DNA of 64,000 nt from JAJFIE01 sp964344255 (GCA_964344255.1 CAYFMQ010000005.1:124001-188000), one strand, 5' to 3'. Shown: positions 33,403 through 41,762, counted from the stretch's first letter. Made by a program: numbers and translations. The notes: generated from the letters alone by a model not told the origin.

Positions 33403-34944
33403 CTACATCACCGCGCCGACAACCCAGGGCGTGAACTCGTTATCCCCGAATCCCAACTCTTCGCTTTTTGACGGCGTGCCCGACGCCACATCGAGCCACA
33501 GATCGAAGATCCGTTCACCCATGTCCTGGACCGATATCCCTTCGCTCAGGATCGCACCGCAGTTGACGTCCATGTCATCCTTCATGCGTTCGTACATGGC
33601 CGTGTTGGTGGCGAGCTTGATGCTGGGTGAGGGCTTGAAGCCGAAGACCGAGCCCCGCCCGGTGGTAAAGCACACCAGGTTTGCGCCGCCCGCCACTTCG
33701 CCGGTGATGGATGCCGGGTCGTAGCCGGGCGTGTCCATGAACACGAAGCCCTTCTCGGTCACCGGCTCGGCGTATTCGTAGACGGCGGTCAGGTTGGTGG
33801 AGCCGCCCTTGGCCGAGGCGCCCAGGGATTTCTCCAGGATCGTCGTCAGACCGCCCGCCTTGTTGCCGGGTGTCGGGTTGTTGTTCATCTCGCCGCCCAG
33901 GCGGGAGGTGTAATCCTCCCACCACCTGATCCGCTTGATCAGCTTTTCGCCCACCTCGCGGCTTACGGCGCGGCGGGTGAGCAGGTGCTCGGCGCCGTAG
34001 ATTTCCGGCGTTTCGGCGAGGATGCCCGTGCCGCCGTTTCGGACCAGTATATCGACAGCGGCGCCCAGCGCCGGGTTGGCGGTGATGCCGGAATAACCGT
34101 CAGAGCCGCCGCACTGCAGCGCCACGGTGAGATGCTCCGCCGAAACCGTCTGGCGCGACACATCATTGGCCGCCGGCAGCATTTCCTCGATCAGTTCAAC
34201 GCCGCGCGCCACCGTTTCGCGCGTGCCGCCGCAGTCCTGGATCACCAGGAAACGGAAGGTGGGGCCTTCCTCAAGGCCATAGGCGTCGAGCAGAAACTTG
34301 ATCTGGTTGACTTCACAGCCGAGGCCCACCAACAGCACGCCCGCCATGTTGGGGTGGCGGCTGTATCCCCAGAGCAGGCGTTGCAGGTACTTGAGCCCTT
34401 CGTCATCGGTGCCCTGGCAACAGCCGGTGCCGTGAACGAAGGAGGTAACGCCATCCACGTTTGGGTAGGCGTCCAGCGGGTCGCCCTCGAAGTGGGCGGC
34501 GATCATCTTGGCCACCGTGGCCGAACAGTTCACCGTGGTCAGCACGCCGATGTAGTTCCGGGTTGCGACCCTGCCATCGGCGCGCACGATGCCCTGGAAC
34601 GTCCGGCGTTCGGCTTCCGGCACGTAGTCCGTCGGCTTGGCGTCCTCGCCGAAGGCATAATCACGCTCGAAATCCCCCATGGCGCAGTTGTCCACATGAA
34701 CGTGATCGCCGGGCTGGATGTCATCGCTGGCGAAACCGATGATCTGGCCGTACTTGCGCACGGTCTCGCCCTTGGCGATGGTGGCGGTGGCGATCTTATG
34801 GCCCGGCGGAATGTCCGTATTGGCCGTGACGCCTTCGCCGGCAATGACTGTGCCAGCGGCAAGCCCGTTCAATGTGATCACGACATTATCGCCATCGTTC
34901 AGGCGAACAGTCTGGGTTTCGTTTTGTGTGGCGGTGTCTGGCAT
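33403..34944 (-). CDS. UxaA-family dehydratase (altronate/galactarate type)
   Basis: A 513-residue sugar-acid dehydratase with the two-part UxaA structure: an N-terminal SAF domain (to about residue 100: HKIATATIAKGETVRKYGQ) and a large C-terminal domain starting GIVRADGRVATRNYIGVL. Conserved Cys-containing segments are seen (FVHGTGCCQGTDDEG, LGCEVNQI, QCGGSDGYSGI), as expected for these iron-dependent enzymes. It likely dehydrates a hexonate to a 2-keto-3-deoxy acid. The other uxa/uxu genes are absent, so altronate is not certain. It is downstream of a cNMP-binding protein gene. Confidence 0.88.
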   Translation of the reverse strand: MPDTATQNETQTVRLNDGDNVVITLNGLAAGTVIAGEGVTANTDIPPGHKIATATIAKGETVRKYGQIIGFASDDIQPGDHVHVDNCAMGDFERDYAFGEDAKPTDYVPEAERRTFQGIVRADGRVATRNYIGVLTTVNCSATVAKMIAAHFEGDPLDAYPNVDGVTSFVHGTGCCQGTDDEGLKYLQRLLWGYSRHPNMAGVLLVGLGCEVNQIKFLLDAYGLEEGPTFRFLVIQDCGGTRETVARGVELIEEMLPAANDVSRQTVSAEHLTVALQCGGSDGYSGITANPALGAAVDILVRNGGTGILAETPEIYGAEHLLTRRAVSREVGEKLIKRIRWWEDYTSRLGGEMNNNPTPGNKAGGLTTILEKSLGASAKGGSTNLTAVYEYAEPVTEKGFVFMDTPGYDPASITGEVAGGANLVCFTTGRGSVFGFKPSPSIKLATNTAMYERMKDDMDVNCGAILSEGISVQDMGERIFDLWLDVASGTPSKSEELGFGDNEFTPWVVGAVM

Positions 34945-35027
34945 GGACTAGGGTCTTTCAAACTGATACGGAGACGCAAGTTCTATCAGGGCCGTTCACT
35001 TATGTCCTCACTCTTTCTCGTGAAAAC

Positions 35028-35441
35028 CTAGTCTTTGTGACGATAGACGCCGTCATCGCCCCGGAAGAAAAATTCTACGCCGCCTTCCTTGAACATTTCA
35101 GGGTTCAGCTTCTCGTTCAGCGAACGGATATGGCCGATCAGGTTCAGCAGTAATGAACTCATCAAGGCGTCGGAATTGCCGATCAGGACGCGAAAGACCA
35201 TTCTCGGGATGACAACGCAGGTCGTCTCGCTCAACGCCGTCGCCGTCGCCATGCGGGGCATGTTGCTGATCAACGCCATTTCGCCGAACAGGCCACCCTG
35301 CTTGATCTCGCCGATGACCTTCTTGTCTTTGCCTTCATTGACGGAAATCTCGATGGAGCCGCTTTCCACCAGATAGGCGATTTCACCCTCGTCGCCTTGC
35401 GAGAACAGGATCTCGTTTTCGCCGAATGTCTGTTTGTCCAA
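35028..35441 (-). CDS. Single-domain cyclic nucleotide-binding protein
   Basis: A 137-residue protein consisting only of a Crp-like cNMP-binding beta barrel: GENEILFSQGDEGEIAYLV, then GGLFGEMALISNMPRMATATA, which is close to the phosphate-binding cassette (GExAxxxxxxRxAT). No DNA-binding helix follows. It probably regulates another protein through contact. Start is TTG at 35441. It lies between the cupin gene and the UxaA-type gene on the same strand. Confidence 0.83.
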   Translation of the reverse strand: MDKQTFGENEILFSQGDEGEIAYLVESGSIEISVNEGKDKKVIGEIKQGGLFGEMALISNMPRMATATALSETTCVVIPRMVFRVLIGNSDALMSSLLLNLIGHIRSLNEKLNPEMFKEGGVEFFFRGDDGVYRHKD

Positions 35442-35464
35442 GACTTTATTCCCACATCGCCCCT

Positions 35465-35986
35465 TTAACGGAGGAAGTTATTGACGTAATCGGCGCCCAA
35501 TCCGACCTTATCAAAGTGTTCCCTGGCCATCTCAATAAGGCCGAAGTTGTCTTCGACGTGAACCACATTGTCATCATCGTCGACGTAAAGCGTCGGACCG
35601 CCGATATAGAAGAAGGTCAGCATCTCGTCATCGCTGTCGCACGTCAGGGTGTGAACCTCGCCTGGGGGCTCGTAGACGTAGGAGCCTTCTTCGGCGACCC
35701 AGGAATGCTCCAGATAACGCCAGCTTCCCTTGAGCACGATGCCGTGCACTGGGCTCGGATGGCGGTGGCGGCTCAGGATGCCGCCCTTGCGCACGCGCAG
35801 GATTTCACAGTGCGAGCCGGTGGTCATGTCGAAGAACAGCGGACGGGTCCAGACGTTCTCTTCCAGCGGCACCCACAACCTCTCGTCTTCGGTTTCGGCG
35901 ACCACAAGTTCGGGGCGCATGCCCAAATGGCCGAGTACCGGTTCGTCGAAGAAAGCAATATTGTTCAATTCGATGTCTTTCGGCAT
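35465..35986 (-). CDS. Cupin, 2,4'-dihydroxyacetophenone dioxygenase-like
   Basis: A 173-residue single cupin. Metal-binding residues are visible in GGILSRHRHPSPVHGIVLKG (two His, then His) and PGEVHTLTC. By length and motif order it resembles the 2,4'-dihydroxyacetophenone dioxygenase group, which cleaves a C-C bond of an aromatic ketone, but many members of the group are uncharacterised. GGGAGA precedes the ATG. It is 43 bp downstream of an acyl-CoA dehydrogenase gene on the same strand. Confidence 0.78.
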   Translation of the reverse strand: MPKDIELNNIAFFDEPVLGHLGMRPELVVAETEDERLWVPLEENVWTRPLFFDMTTGSHCEILRVRKGGILSRHRHPSPVHGIVLKGSWRYLEHSWVAEEGSYVYEPPGEVHTLTCDSDDEMLTFFYIGGPTLYVDDDDNVVHVEDNFGLIEMAREHFDKVGLGADYVNNFLR

Positions 35987-36029
35987 TTTCTAAGTCTCCC
36001 CTAAAAAGTCGTATAACATTATAGCCGGT

Positions 36030-37424
36030 TTACTGGGCCAGGTCGTTTTGCAATTTCTCGATCAGCGCTTTTTTCCCGGCATCGTCGAGTTTGGATATCT
36101 CATTGTTCAGCAGGCCTTCATTTATCTGCTGGTTCCACCAGTCAACAGTCTCCGAGCCGAGTAGCGCCCACTTGCCCATCAATTGCCGCGTCACTTCGTT
36201 GCTCGGGCCCATGATCCACCCCGCCTTGGAATCGCGGACCAGCCGTTCGATTTCCGCCCGTCTCGAATAGCCCTGGCCTCCGAACAACTGCAGCATGCGA
36301 TCGGAAATGTTGCTGGCGTGGCGGCATGCGATCTCCTTGATCATGAAGCACCAGGGCGATAGTTCGGTCCGTGGCATGGCGTCCGGATCGCGTTCGTGCA
36401 GGGTCCAGTCGCCGTTCTCGGTTACTTGATCCAGCCGGTGGGAGACGGCGTAGGTCATCATCCGGGACGCCTCGACATCGATCAGGCTGCCGCCGAACAC
36501 GTCATGGGTCGTCGCATAATCCGCGATGCGTTGCGCATACTGGGCATGCTTGCGGTGTGTCGTATGCCGCTTCGCAAGATCCAGGCAAGCCAGCGACAAT
36601 CCGTTGTACAACCCGCCGTACATGATCATGGCGAGCGGATCGATGGCTTCGTCGTTCGACGCCGCGCCGTCGCCGGGCGGGCCGACCATGCGGTTCGCCG
36701 GAATTTCCGCGTCGATCTTGATGGGGCCGGCCTGGTTGGCGCGCATTCCCATGGCGTCCCAGGCGCCGGGGCTGCCCTCGATCTCGTCGCCATAGAGCAG
36801 GAAAACGGACAGATCGGAATAGTCACCGCTGAAATCCGGGCTAACGGTCTGCGTGATGATCCACTTGGCGTAGCCGCTCGAGGTCGTGAACGCGCTGTTT
36901 TTCACCACGTGCCAGCCCTTGTCGGTCCGCTCCACGTTCGAGATTTTCGGATACCAGAAATGGCCGCCCGTTTCCGGGTCCGTGTAAGATGCGGAGCCGA
37001 TAAACACGTCCTTATCCAGCCTGCTCAGCACGCTCTGCACCTCGTCGTTTCCGGCGGCCCGGAACAACAGGCCGGCGACGGAAACAAGGTGCATCATGTA
37101 GATGACGCCTGTCGATGAGCAGCCGTGACGGGCCAGCGTCTCCGCCACCATGGTGACGCAGACGTGATTCTCACCGCGCCCACCGTACTTTTCGGGAACG
37201 ATCAGACCCAGCAAGCCCAGTTCGGCCATCGCTTCCAGGCTTTTCCAGGGATATTCCCCCGTCTCATCGGCAATGGCCGCCTGTGGCCGGATGACATCGT
37301 GGCAAGCCTGTATTATATCGCGCTGGAGCTGTTTCTGGTCCTCGGTTAGGTACCATTCGGGATCGAACTCCCGGGTCAGACCATAGTAGTCGGAATCTCC
37401 CCACTGATGCGAAACATCGGGCAT
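36030..37424 (-). CDS. Acyl-CoA dehydrogenase-family flavoprotein
   Basis: A 464-residue acyl-CoA dehydrogenase: N-terminal helical domain with LGLLGLIVPEKYGGRG, a middle beta domain (SASYTDPETGGHFW, KNSAFTTSSGYAKWIITQ), and a C-terminal helical domain with QLFGGQGYSRRAEIERLVRD. It is longer than the usual 380-residue enzymes because of extensions at both ends, more like the DMSP/cinnamoyl and fadE-like outliers. Flanked by the cupin gene (downstream) and the divergent AraC regulator. Substrate unknown. Confidence 0.87.
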   Translation of the reverse strand: MPDVSHQWGDSDYYGLTREFDPEWYLTEDQKQLQRDIIQACHDVIRPQAAIADETGEYPWKSLEAMAELGLLGLIVPEKYGGRGENHVCVTMVAETLARHGCSSTGVIYMMHLVSVAGLLFRAAGNDEVQSVLSRLDKDVFIGSASYTDPETGGHFWYPKISNVERTDKGWHVVKNSAFTTSSGYAKWIITQTVSPDFSGDYSDLSVFLLYGDEIEGSPGAWDAMGMRANQAGPIKIDAEIPANRMVGPPGDGAASNDEAIDPLAMIMYGGLYNGLSLACLDLAKRHTTHRKHAQYAQRIADYATTHDVFGGSLIDVEASRMMTYAVSHRLDQVTENGDWTLHERDPDAMPRTELSPWCFMIKEIACRHASNISDRMLQLFGGQGYSRRAEIERLVRDSKAGWIMGPSNEVTRQLMGKWALLGSETVDWWNQQINEGLLNNEISKLDDAGKKALIEKLQNDLAQ

Positions 37425-37554
37425 CGTCTGAACTCCACCTTGTTTAAGCCGTCGCTAACAGGAGCACACATACAAGACATGCGTCTCTCGTAATCATGCT
37501 AAATTTATTCTATTATTGCGGCCTGATTTCATCGAAATAACAAGGGAGTGTGTC

Positions 37555-38436
37555 ATGACCGAAGCCCTCAGTCCCAGCGACTGGGTCAGACACATCGGCG
37601 GTCATCCGGTTCGACTGGTTTCCCCGATGATCGATGGGCCTATGGAAATGGGCCTGTTCAGTTTTATCGATCAGCCCGAAAGTTTTTCCGCGCCGCCTCT
37701 GAACGCACATTTTCTCTCCGTTACCGTCAAGGGGGATGCCCTGGTGGAGCGTGTCCTGTCCGGCGAGGCGCTGCAATCCGAATTCTCGCCCGGCACCTGC
37801 ATCATCATGGCGGCCGGCCAGGAAAATAGCTGGCGCTGGAGCACCGAAATGGACGAGGTGCATTTTTTCATCAACACGGATTTCTTCGACACCCTCGCCA
37901 ATGAAAGCGGCTACGGCAACGTGGAGCTTACGAACCAGTTCGCCTTCACCGATCACACGATCTCGCGCATGGCGATGGTTCTGTTGTCCGCCTACGGCTA
38001 CAACGACCTGCAACAGTCTATCTGGGTCGAAAGCGCCGCCCAGTTGCTCGGCCTGCATTTACTGACGAACTACACGCACGGAAAGCCGGTAAAGAATGAT
38101 ACGTGGGGGCTAACGCAACGGCAACTCAAGCAGGTGAAGGCGTTTTTCACCGAAAACATAGACCAGAATATTTCCCTGTCGGATCTGGCGAATGTCGCCG
38201 GCCTGAGCCGCTATCACTTCAGCCGTCTGTTCAGGCGCTCGGTCGGGCAATCGCCGCTGCAATGGGTCACGGACAGAAGGATATCTGCCGCCAAAAGCCT
38301 TCTAGCCGAAACCGAGCAGCCAATATCGGCGGTCGCCAATGCGGTGGGATTTGAAAACCAGAGCCATTTCGGTCAGGTGTTTCGCAAGCGCACGGGCCTG
38401 TCGCCGAGAAACTACCGTTTGAAACGAAGGATGTAG
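37555..38436 (+). CDS. AraC-family regulator
   Basis: A 293-residue regulator with an N-terminal cupin-like sensing half and a C-terminal AraC domain containing both helix-turn-helix units (ISLSDLANVAGLSRYHFSRL and ISAVANAVGFENQSHFGQVF), ending TGLSPRNYRLKRRM. AGGGAG precedes the ATG at 37555; a longer in-frame start upstream is less likely. It is divergent from the acyl-CoA dehydrogenase gene, which with the following cupin, cNMP and UxaA genes is its probable target. The stop is 2 bp from the tRNA-Ser 3' end. Confidence 0.9.
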   Translation: MTEALSPSDWVRHIGGHPVRLVSPMIDGPMEMGLFSFIDQPESFSAPPLNAHFLSVTVKGDALVERVLSGEALQSEFSPGTCIIMAAGQENSWRWSTEMDEVHFFINTDFFDTLANESGYGNVELTNQFAFTDHTISRMAMVLLSAYGYNDLQQSIWVESAAQLLGLHLLTNYTHGKPVKNDTWGLTQRQLKQVKAFFTENIDQNISLSDLANVAGLSRYHFSRLFRRSVGQSPLQWVTDRRISAAKSLLAETEQPISAVANAVGFENQSHFGQVFRKRTGLSPRNYRLKRRM

Positions 38437-38438
38437 AA

Positions 38439-38528
38439 TGGCGGAGAGAGAGGGATTCGAACCCTCGGTACCCGTAAGAGTACAACGGTTTTCGAGACCG
38501 CCCCGTTCGACCACTCCGGCATCTCTCC
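38439..38528 (-). tRNA. tRNA-Ser(CGA)
   Basis: A 90-base tRNA with long variable arm. On the minus strand: acceptor GGAGAGA pairing with TCTCTCC, discriminator G and an encoded CCA; D-arm GCCGGAGTGG; anticodon loop CTCGAAA with anticodon CGA; and T-arm GGTTCGAATCC. It reads UCG codons. Confidence 0.95.
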
Positions 38529-38568
38529 GCTTTCCGCTGGATAAAACGTGATACCAGCGAACCGGGCT

Positions 38569-38596
38569 TTTATAGCCGCGCTGGCGGCATTGTCCA
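38569..38596 (-). promoter_or_regulatory. Promoter of tRNA-Ser
   Basis: On the minus strand, TGGACA (-35) and TATAAA (-10) are separated by 16 bases. The predicted start is about 33 bp upstream of the mature tRNA 5' end. Confidence 0.65.
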
Positions 38597-38633
38597 GCCT
38601 GTCTGGACGGGGGAAGCGACAAACCCGGCGAAA

Positions 38634-38806
38634 TGTAGACTTTTGTAGACATTTGTTACAAAGGCCCCTCTGTAACCCGTTGATTCCAAACAAAATGTAG
38701 ACATTTGTCTACATAATCTCACAGATTATGGAAAATTCCTGAATCGCCCTTTGTTTTCAAGGGCTTTCCCATTTAGAGAATGTAGACATGTCTACAAAAG
38801 TCTACA
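38634..38806. repeat. Cluster of TGTAGACA operator-like repeats
   Basis: Three groups in 173 bp. Group A (38634-38651) is TGTAGACTTTTGTAGACA, two direct half-sites 10 bp apart. Group B (38696-38713) is TGTAGACA, TT, TGTCTACA, a perfect inverted pair. Group C (38781-38806) has TGTAGACATGTCTACA, a perfect 16-bp palindrome, and then a further half-site; its 38789-38806 part is the exact reverse complement of group A. Such dense, symmetric, helically phased sites point to cooperative protein binding. No regulator gene is adjacent. The rest of 38530-38937 shows no gene. Confidence 0.8.
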
Positions 38807-38937
38807 TTCAGGTTTTGCTAATATAAGGATCTCATTTCCTTGTCTGGAACTGAATAAAGGGAAAAGATTAGGATCATCATTCACGCCAGAACTGACATGC
38901 ATGGGGCGAGAACGATTATTCCTGAGATTTATAAACA

Positions 38938-39114
38938 ATGGAAAAGAGCGGTTTAATAATAGGAATTAAAGCATATTTTAAGCCTTTTGTCAAGACCGCA
39001 ATTGGCCCTGCGTATTTTGCCGGAGAAAGAGGCATGGGCGGCGCCATCAAGGCGGAGAACGTCGATGATGGGGCTGAGTTCACGATTTCCCTGCCAACGG
39101 TTTCCCGATCATGA
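38938..39114 (+). pseudogene. Possible remnant of a histidine kinase C-terminus
   Basis: A 58-codon frame whose last part reads GMGGAIKAENVDDGAEFTIS followed by LP. This is the pattern of the last strand of a HATPase domain (G2 box, I-x-AEN, GA-x-F-x-I-x-LP). The preceding 30 residues are AT-rich and unrelated. The ATP-binding N and G1 boxes are absent, so this is best seen as a decayed fragment. The remaining stretch to 39259 has nothing that I recognise. Confidence 0.35.
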
Positions 39115-39259
39115 GTGAATGACAGTTTCCGGCAACCTGCAGGCATAAATGGCTCGTTTGCGCGCCCGTGCGCCTGTCAGCCGAAAGATATGCCTTGTCT
39201 GTTATCATCGATAAAAGCTATTCGTGAACTAACGCTAATCTTCATGACGATCTATTAAA

Positions 39260-40435
39260 GTGCATAAAATCCTTCGATTTGCCGGTTACCTGACGTGCCT
39301 GTTGACCTTTCTGTCCCTGTTGTATGATTGGGATACATCACGCATCTACTACAAGCGGCTGAAGGCGAAGGACGAGTTTGTCTACGACGTGCTCAGGCCT
39401 GAACACATAGCTGCCAAGCATGCCGAACTGATCACTGTCAGATCATTATCGGAAAGGGACCAACTCAGAACACGTTTGCACAATCTGATTTGGGGAGAGG
39501 ATGTCAATCCGCACGACGTTCGTCCGAGTTCGGTTCACCGAAACATATTAAAGACCCGCAAAGATGCATCGGATTGTGAGGCGTTAGAGAAATTCCCGAA
39601 TTCTCCGGAAACGGCGTTGTTGCTGAAATGCCAGCTAAACCTCTACGAAAATATCGGGAACCTCGATGGCCTGGATGAGCTTTTGATCCGCATTGGGCCC
39701 GTCTACGAGACCTCTGTTGCCTATTTCAGACCAAAAGAATCAAGACGCACACTGATAGTCTATCAAAATGGATACGCTTCGACCTACCATCATCAATACC
39801 GACATATCCAGCGGTTGGTTGATGAGGGGTATACCGTTGCCGCTCTGAATCATACTGGGTACGGAGAAACACTTAAACACTGTATCAGCGGCGGTAGTAT
39901 GCAGGGGTGGTGCAGTATAGGCTGGGGGTCATCCAAATTCCCAAATCCGATGCGTGTACACTTTTCGCCCATCATGGCTGCAATCGGTCACGCGCTGGAT
40001 TCAGGCGGCATTGACCGTGTCGCCATGATCGGGTTTTCGGCCGGCGGCTGGTTGACGGTTGTCGCCTCTGCAATCGATAACCGCATAAAGAACAGTTACC
40101 CGGTTGCGGGATTCATGCCGCGTTATCTGCAGGAGGAGGGGGAAAGTCCGCCAAACCAGAACTATCCTCCCTATCGCGATCTGAGTTCGATGCTGGATCA
40201 GTTCGTCTTGGGCGCCGATTATCCGGACCGGCGTCAGGTGCAGTTCTTCAACCGCTATGATCGTTGCTGTTACCGGACTTCCCGGGCGTTGCTCTATCGT
40301 GACAGCGTCGCATCCGCCGTTGAGAGCCTTGGCGGAGGTAGTTTTGAGGTGGTAATCGATGAAACTCACGCCCGCCATAAGATTTCCTCCTGGACGATGG
40401 AGAAGATTCTAAAGGACATGGAGGGAGGCGACTAA
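39260..40435 (+). CDS. Alpha/beta hydrolase-fold protein, membrane-anchored
   Basis: A 391-residue protein with a hydrophobic N-terminal stretch (ILRFAGYLTCLLTFLSLLY) that may anchor it, then a helical region and an alpha/beta hydrolase core from about residue 165 (LIVYQNGYAS, VAALNHTGYGET). The nucleophile elbow is GFSAGGW near residue 258; a late His in DETHARHK could complete the triad. No close family recognised. The start is GTG at 39260, since no ATG is near. The gene has lower GC than the core genes that follow and is directly followed by a small membrane protein, which suggests acquired DNA. Confidence 0.68.
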   Translation: MHKILRFAGYLTCLLTFLSLLYDWDTSRIYYKRLKAKDEFVYDVLRPEHIAAKHAELITVRSLSERDQLRTRLHNLIWGEDVNPHDVRPSSVHRNILKTRKDASDCEALEKFPNSPETALLLKCQLNLYENIGNLDGLDELLIRIGPVYETSVAYFRPKESRRTLIVYQNGYASTYHHQYRHIQRLVDEGYTVAALNHTGYGETLKHCISGGSMQGWCSIGWGSSKFPNPMRVHFSPIMAAIGHALDSGGIDRVAMIGFSAGGWLTVVASAIDNRIKNSYPVAGFMPRYLQEEGESPPNQNYPPYRDLSSMLDQFVLGADYPDRRQVQFFNRYDRCCYRTSRALLYRDSVASAVESLGGGSFEVVIDETHARHKISSWTMEKILKDMEGGD

Positions 40436-40436
40436 A

Positions 40437-40655
40437 ATGCAGGAAGGACGCAATCGCCGGTTGGCAATGGACGTGATATTCATCGTCACCGCTCTCGCTT
40501 CGGTAGGTTTTGCCGCGTTTTCATGGTGGAATGATGGCGCCTGGCATTATGGCGCCATGCCGACAAAGGGATTGATCCGAACGTTTCTGCTTGGTGGTGG
40601 TGGTATCCTGCTGGTCCTTTTCGCTGCTTTTCTTCAAAGAAAAGCCAAAGACTGA
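40437..40655 (+). CDS. Small two-helix membrane protein
   Basis: A 72-residue protein with two predicted membrane helices (VIFIVTALASVGFAAFSWW and FLLGGGGILLVLFAAFLQR). The ATG is 2 bases after the hydrolase stop, indicating translational coupling. No family recognised; it may act with the hydrolase. Confidence 0.62.
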   Translation: MQEGRNRRLAMDVIFIVTALASVGFAAFSWWNDGAWHYGAMPTKGLIRTFLLGGGGILLVLFAAFLQRKAKD

Positions 40656-40742
40656 ATGCCCCATTTGGTTAGCCGCCGGAATCCTCGATTCCTTTGTTTT
40701 TCGGGCAATCTTCAAGTAACCGTAATTACTCCCCGATAACCG

Positions 40743-40770
40743 TTGACAAGCAAGGCTTAGTGGCTATAGT
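40743..40770 (+). promoter_or_regulatory. Sigma-70-type promoter of rplU-rpmA
   Basis: TTGACA (40743-40748) and TATAGT (40765-40770) with a 16-base spacer. The leader (about 40777-40848) contains a short hairpin, CCTGCC/GGCGGG (40789-40806), followed by TTTT at 40812, which might act as an attenuator. Confidence 0.75.
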
Positions 40771-40848
40771 GCCGCCTCCATTGAGGGGCCTGCCCGATTC
40801 GGCGGGGCCTCTTTTGTTGCAAGGTTTCTAGAAGTATTTGAGGCGAAG

Positions 40849-41442
40849 ATGTTCGCAGTCATCAAGACCGGCGGGAAACAGTACCGCGTCGCAAAGGACG
40901 ACTTTGTTGTCGTCGAAAAAATCCTGGGCGAGCCCGGCGACATGGTGTCGCTGGACGATGTTCTTATGATCGGTGAAGACGGCAAGGCGCCGACGGTGGG
41001 AACCCCCCGTGTGGACAAGGCCGCGGTTTTCGCTGAAGTCGTCGAGCAGGGCCGCGCCGACAAGATCGTCGTGTTCAAGAAAAAGCGCCGTCATAATTAT
41101 CGCCGCAAGCACGGCCATCAGCAGGAACAGACTGTCCTCAAGATTGTTGAGGTAAGCCCCACCGGCGCCAAGCCGAAGGGTGCGAAGGCTGCGCCGAAGA
41201 AGGCCGAGAAAGCCGAAGAAAAGGCTGCGCCCAAGAAGGCCGAAAAGACGGATGCGCCTAAGGAAGCCAAGAAGGCCGCACCGAAGAAGGCTGCCGCCGA
41301 GAAAAAGGCCCCGGCCAAGAAAGCAGCGGCTGAGACGAAAGAACCCGCGAAGAAGGCTGCGCCCAAAAAGGCCGCTGCCAAGAAGGAACCGGCTAAGAAG
41401 GCTCCGGCCAAGAAAGCCGCTCCCAAGAAGTCAGAGGAGTAA
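40849..41442 (+). CDS. rplU: Ribosomal protein L21 with long Lys/Ala-rich tail
   Basis: A 197-residue L21. Residues 1-103 are the normal protein (MFAVIKTGGKQYRVAKDD, and VVFKKKRRHNYRRKHGHQQ, the rRNA-binding part). The remaining 94 residues are a low-complexity tail of Ala, Lys, Pro and Glu with repeated KKAAPKK and AAEKKAP blocks, like histone H1-type tails. Some alphaproteobacterial L21 proteins carry such tails; this one is long. First gene of rplU-rpmA, behind a good promoter. Confidence 0.97.
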   Translation: MFAVIKTGGKQYRVAKDDFVVVEKILGEPGDMVSLDDVLMIGEDGKAPTVGTPRVDKAAVFAEVVEQGRADKIVVFKKKRRHNYRRKHGHQQEQTVLKIVEVSPTGAKPKGAKAAPKKAEKAEEKAAPKKAEKTDAPKEAKKAAPKKAAAEKKAPAKKAAAETKEPAKKAAPKKAAAKKEPAKKAPAKKAAPKKSEE

Positions 41443-41448
41443 TAGACC

Positions 41449-41706
41449 ATGGCTCATAAGAAAGCAGGTGGTAGCTCACGCAACGGCCGCGATACGGCTG
41501 GCCGGCGTTTGGGCGTCAAGAAATTCGGCGGTGAAGCCGTTATCGCCGGCAACATCATCGTGCGCCAGCGCGGCACCAAGTATCACCCCGGTGACAATGT
41601 CGGTATCGGCAAGGATCACACCCTTTTCGCCACCGCCCACGGCAACGTGAAGTTCGACAAGAAGACGGAAGGCCGGACCTTCGTGTCCGTGATCCCGTCC
41701 AGCTAA
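41449..41706 (+). CDS. rpmA: Ribosomal protein L27
   Basis: An 85-residue L27 with the N-terminal AHKKAGGSSRNGRDT that reaches the peptidyl transferase centre, and RRLGVKKFGGE. It starts 6 bp after the rplU stop and is followed by a strong terminator. Confidence 0.98.
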   Translation: MAHKKAGGSSRNGRDTAGRRLGVKKFGGEAVIAGNIIVRQRGTKYHPGDNVGIGKDHTLFATAHGNVKFDKKTEGRTFVSVIPSS

Positions 41707-41732
41707 CGTCGTCCGGCCATTCGCCTGATGCG

Positions 41733-41762
41733 AAGGGGAATGGCTGTCCATTCCCCTTTTTT
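41733..41762 (+). terminator. Terminator after rpmA
   Basis: Perfect 11-bp stem AAGGGGAATGG/CCATTCCCCTT with loop CTGT, running into a T-run. Confidence 0.95.

Noticed and set aside
38439..38528. Phage attachment site in tRNA-Ser
   Set aside because: I found no second copy of the tRNA 3' end and no integrase gene in the window, so no att pair can be claimed.
38634..38806. CRISPR array
   Set aside because: Units are 8-18 bp, in both orientations and unequally spaced, with no spacers of constant length and no cas genes.
38916..39146. 76-codon minus-strand frame
   Set aside because: The opposite strand gives a better match, to a histidine-kinase tail; the frame itself has no features.
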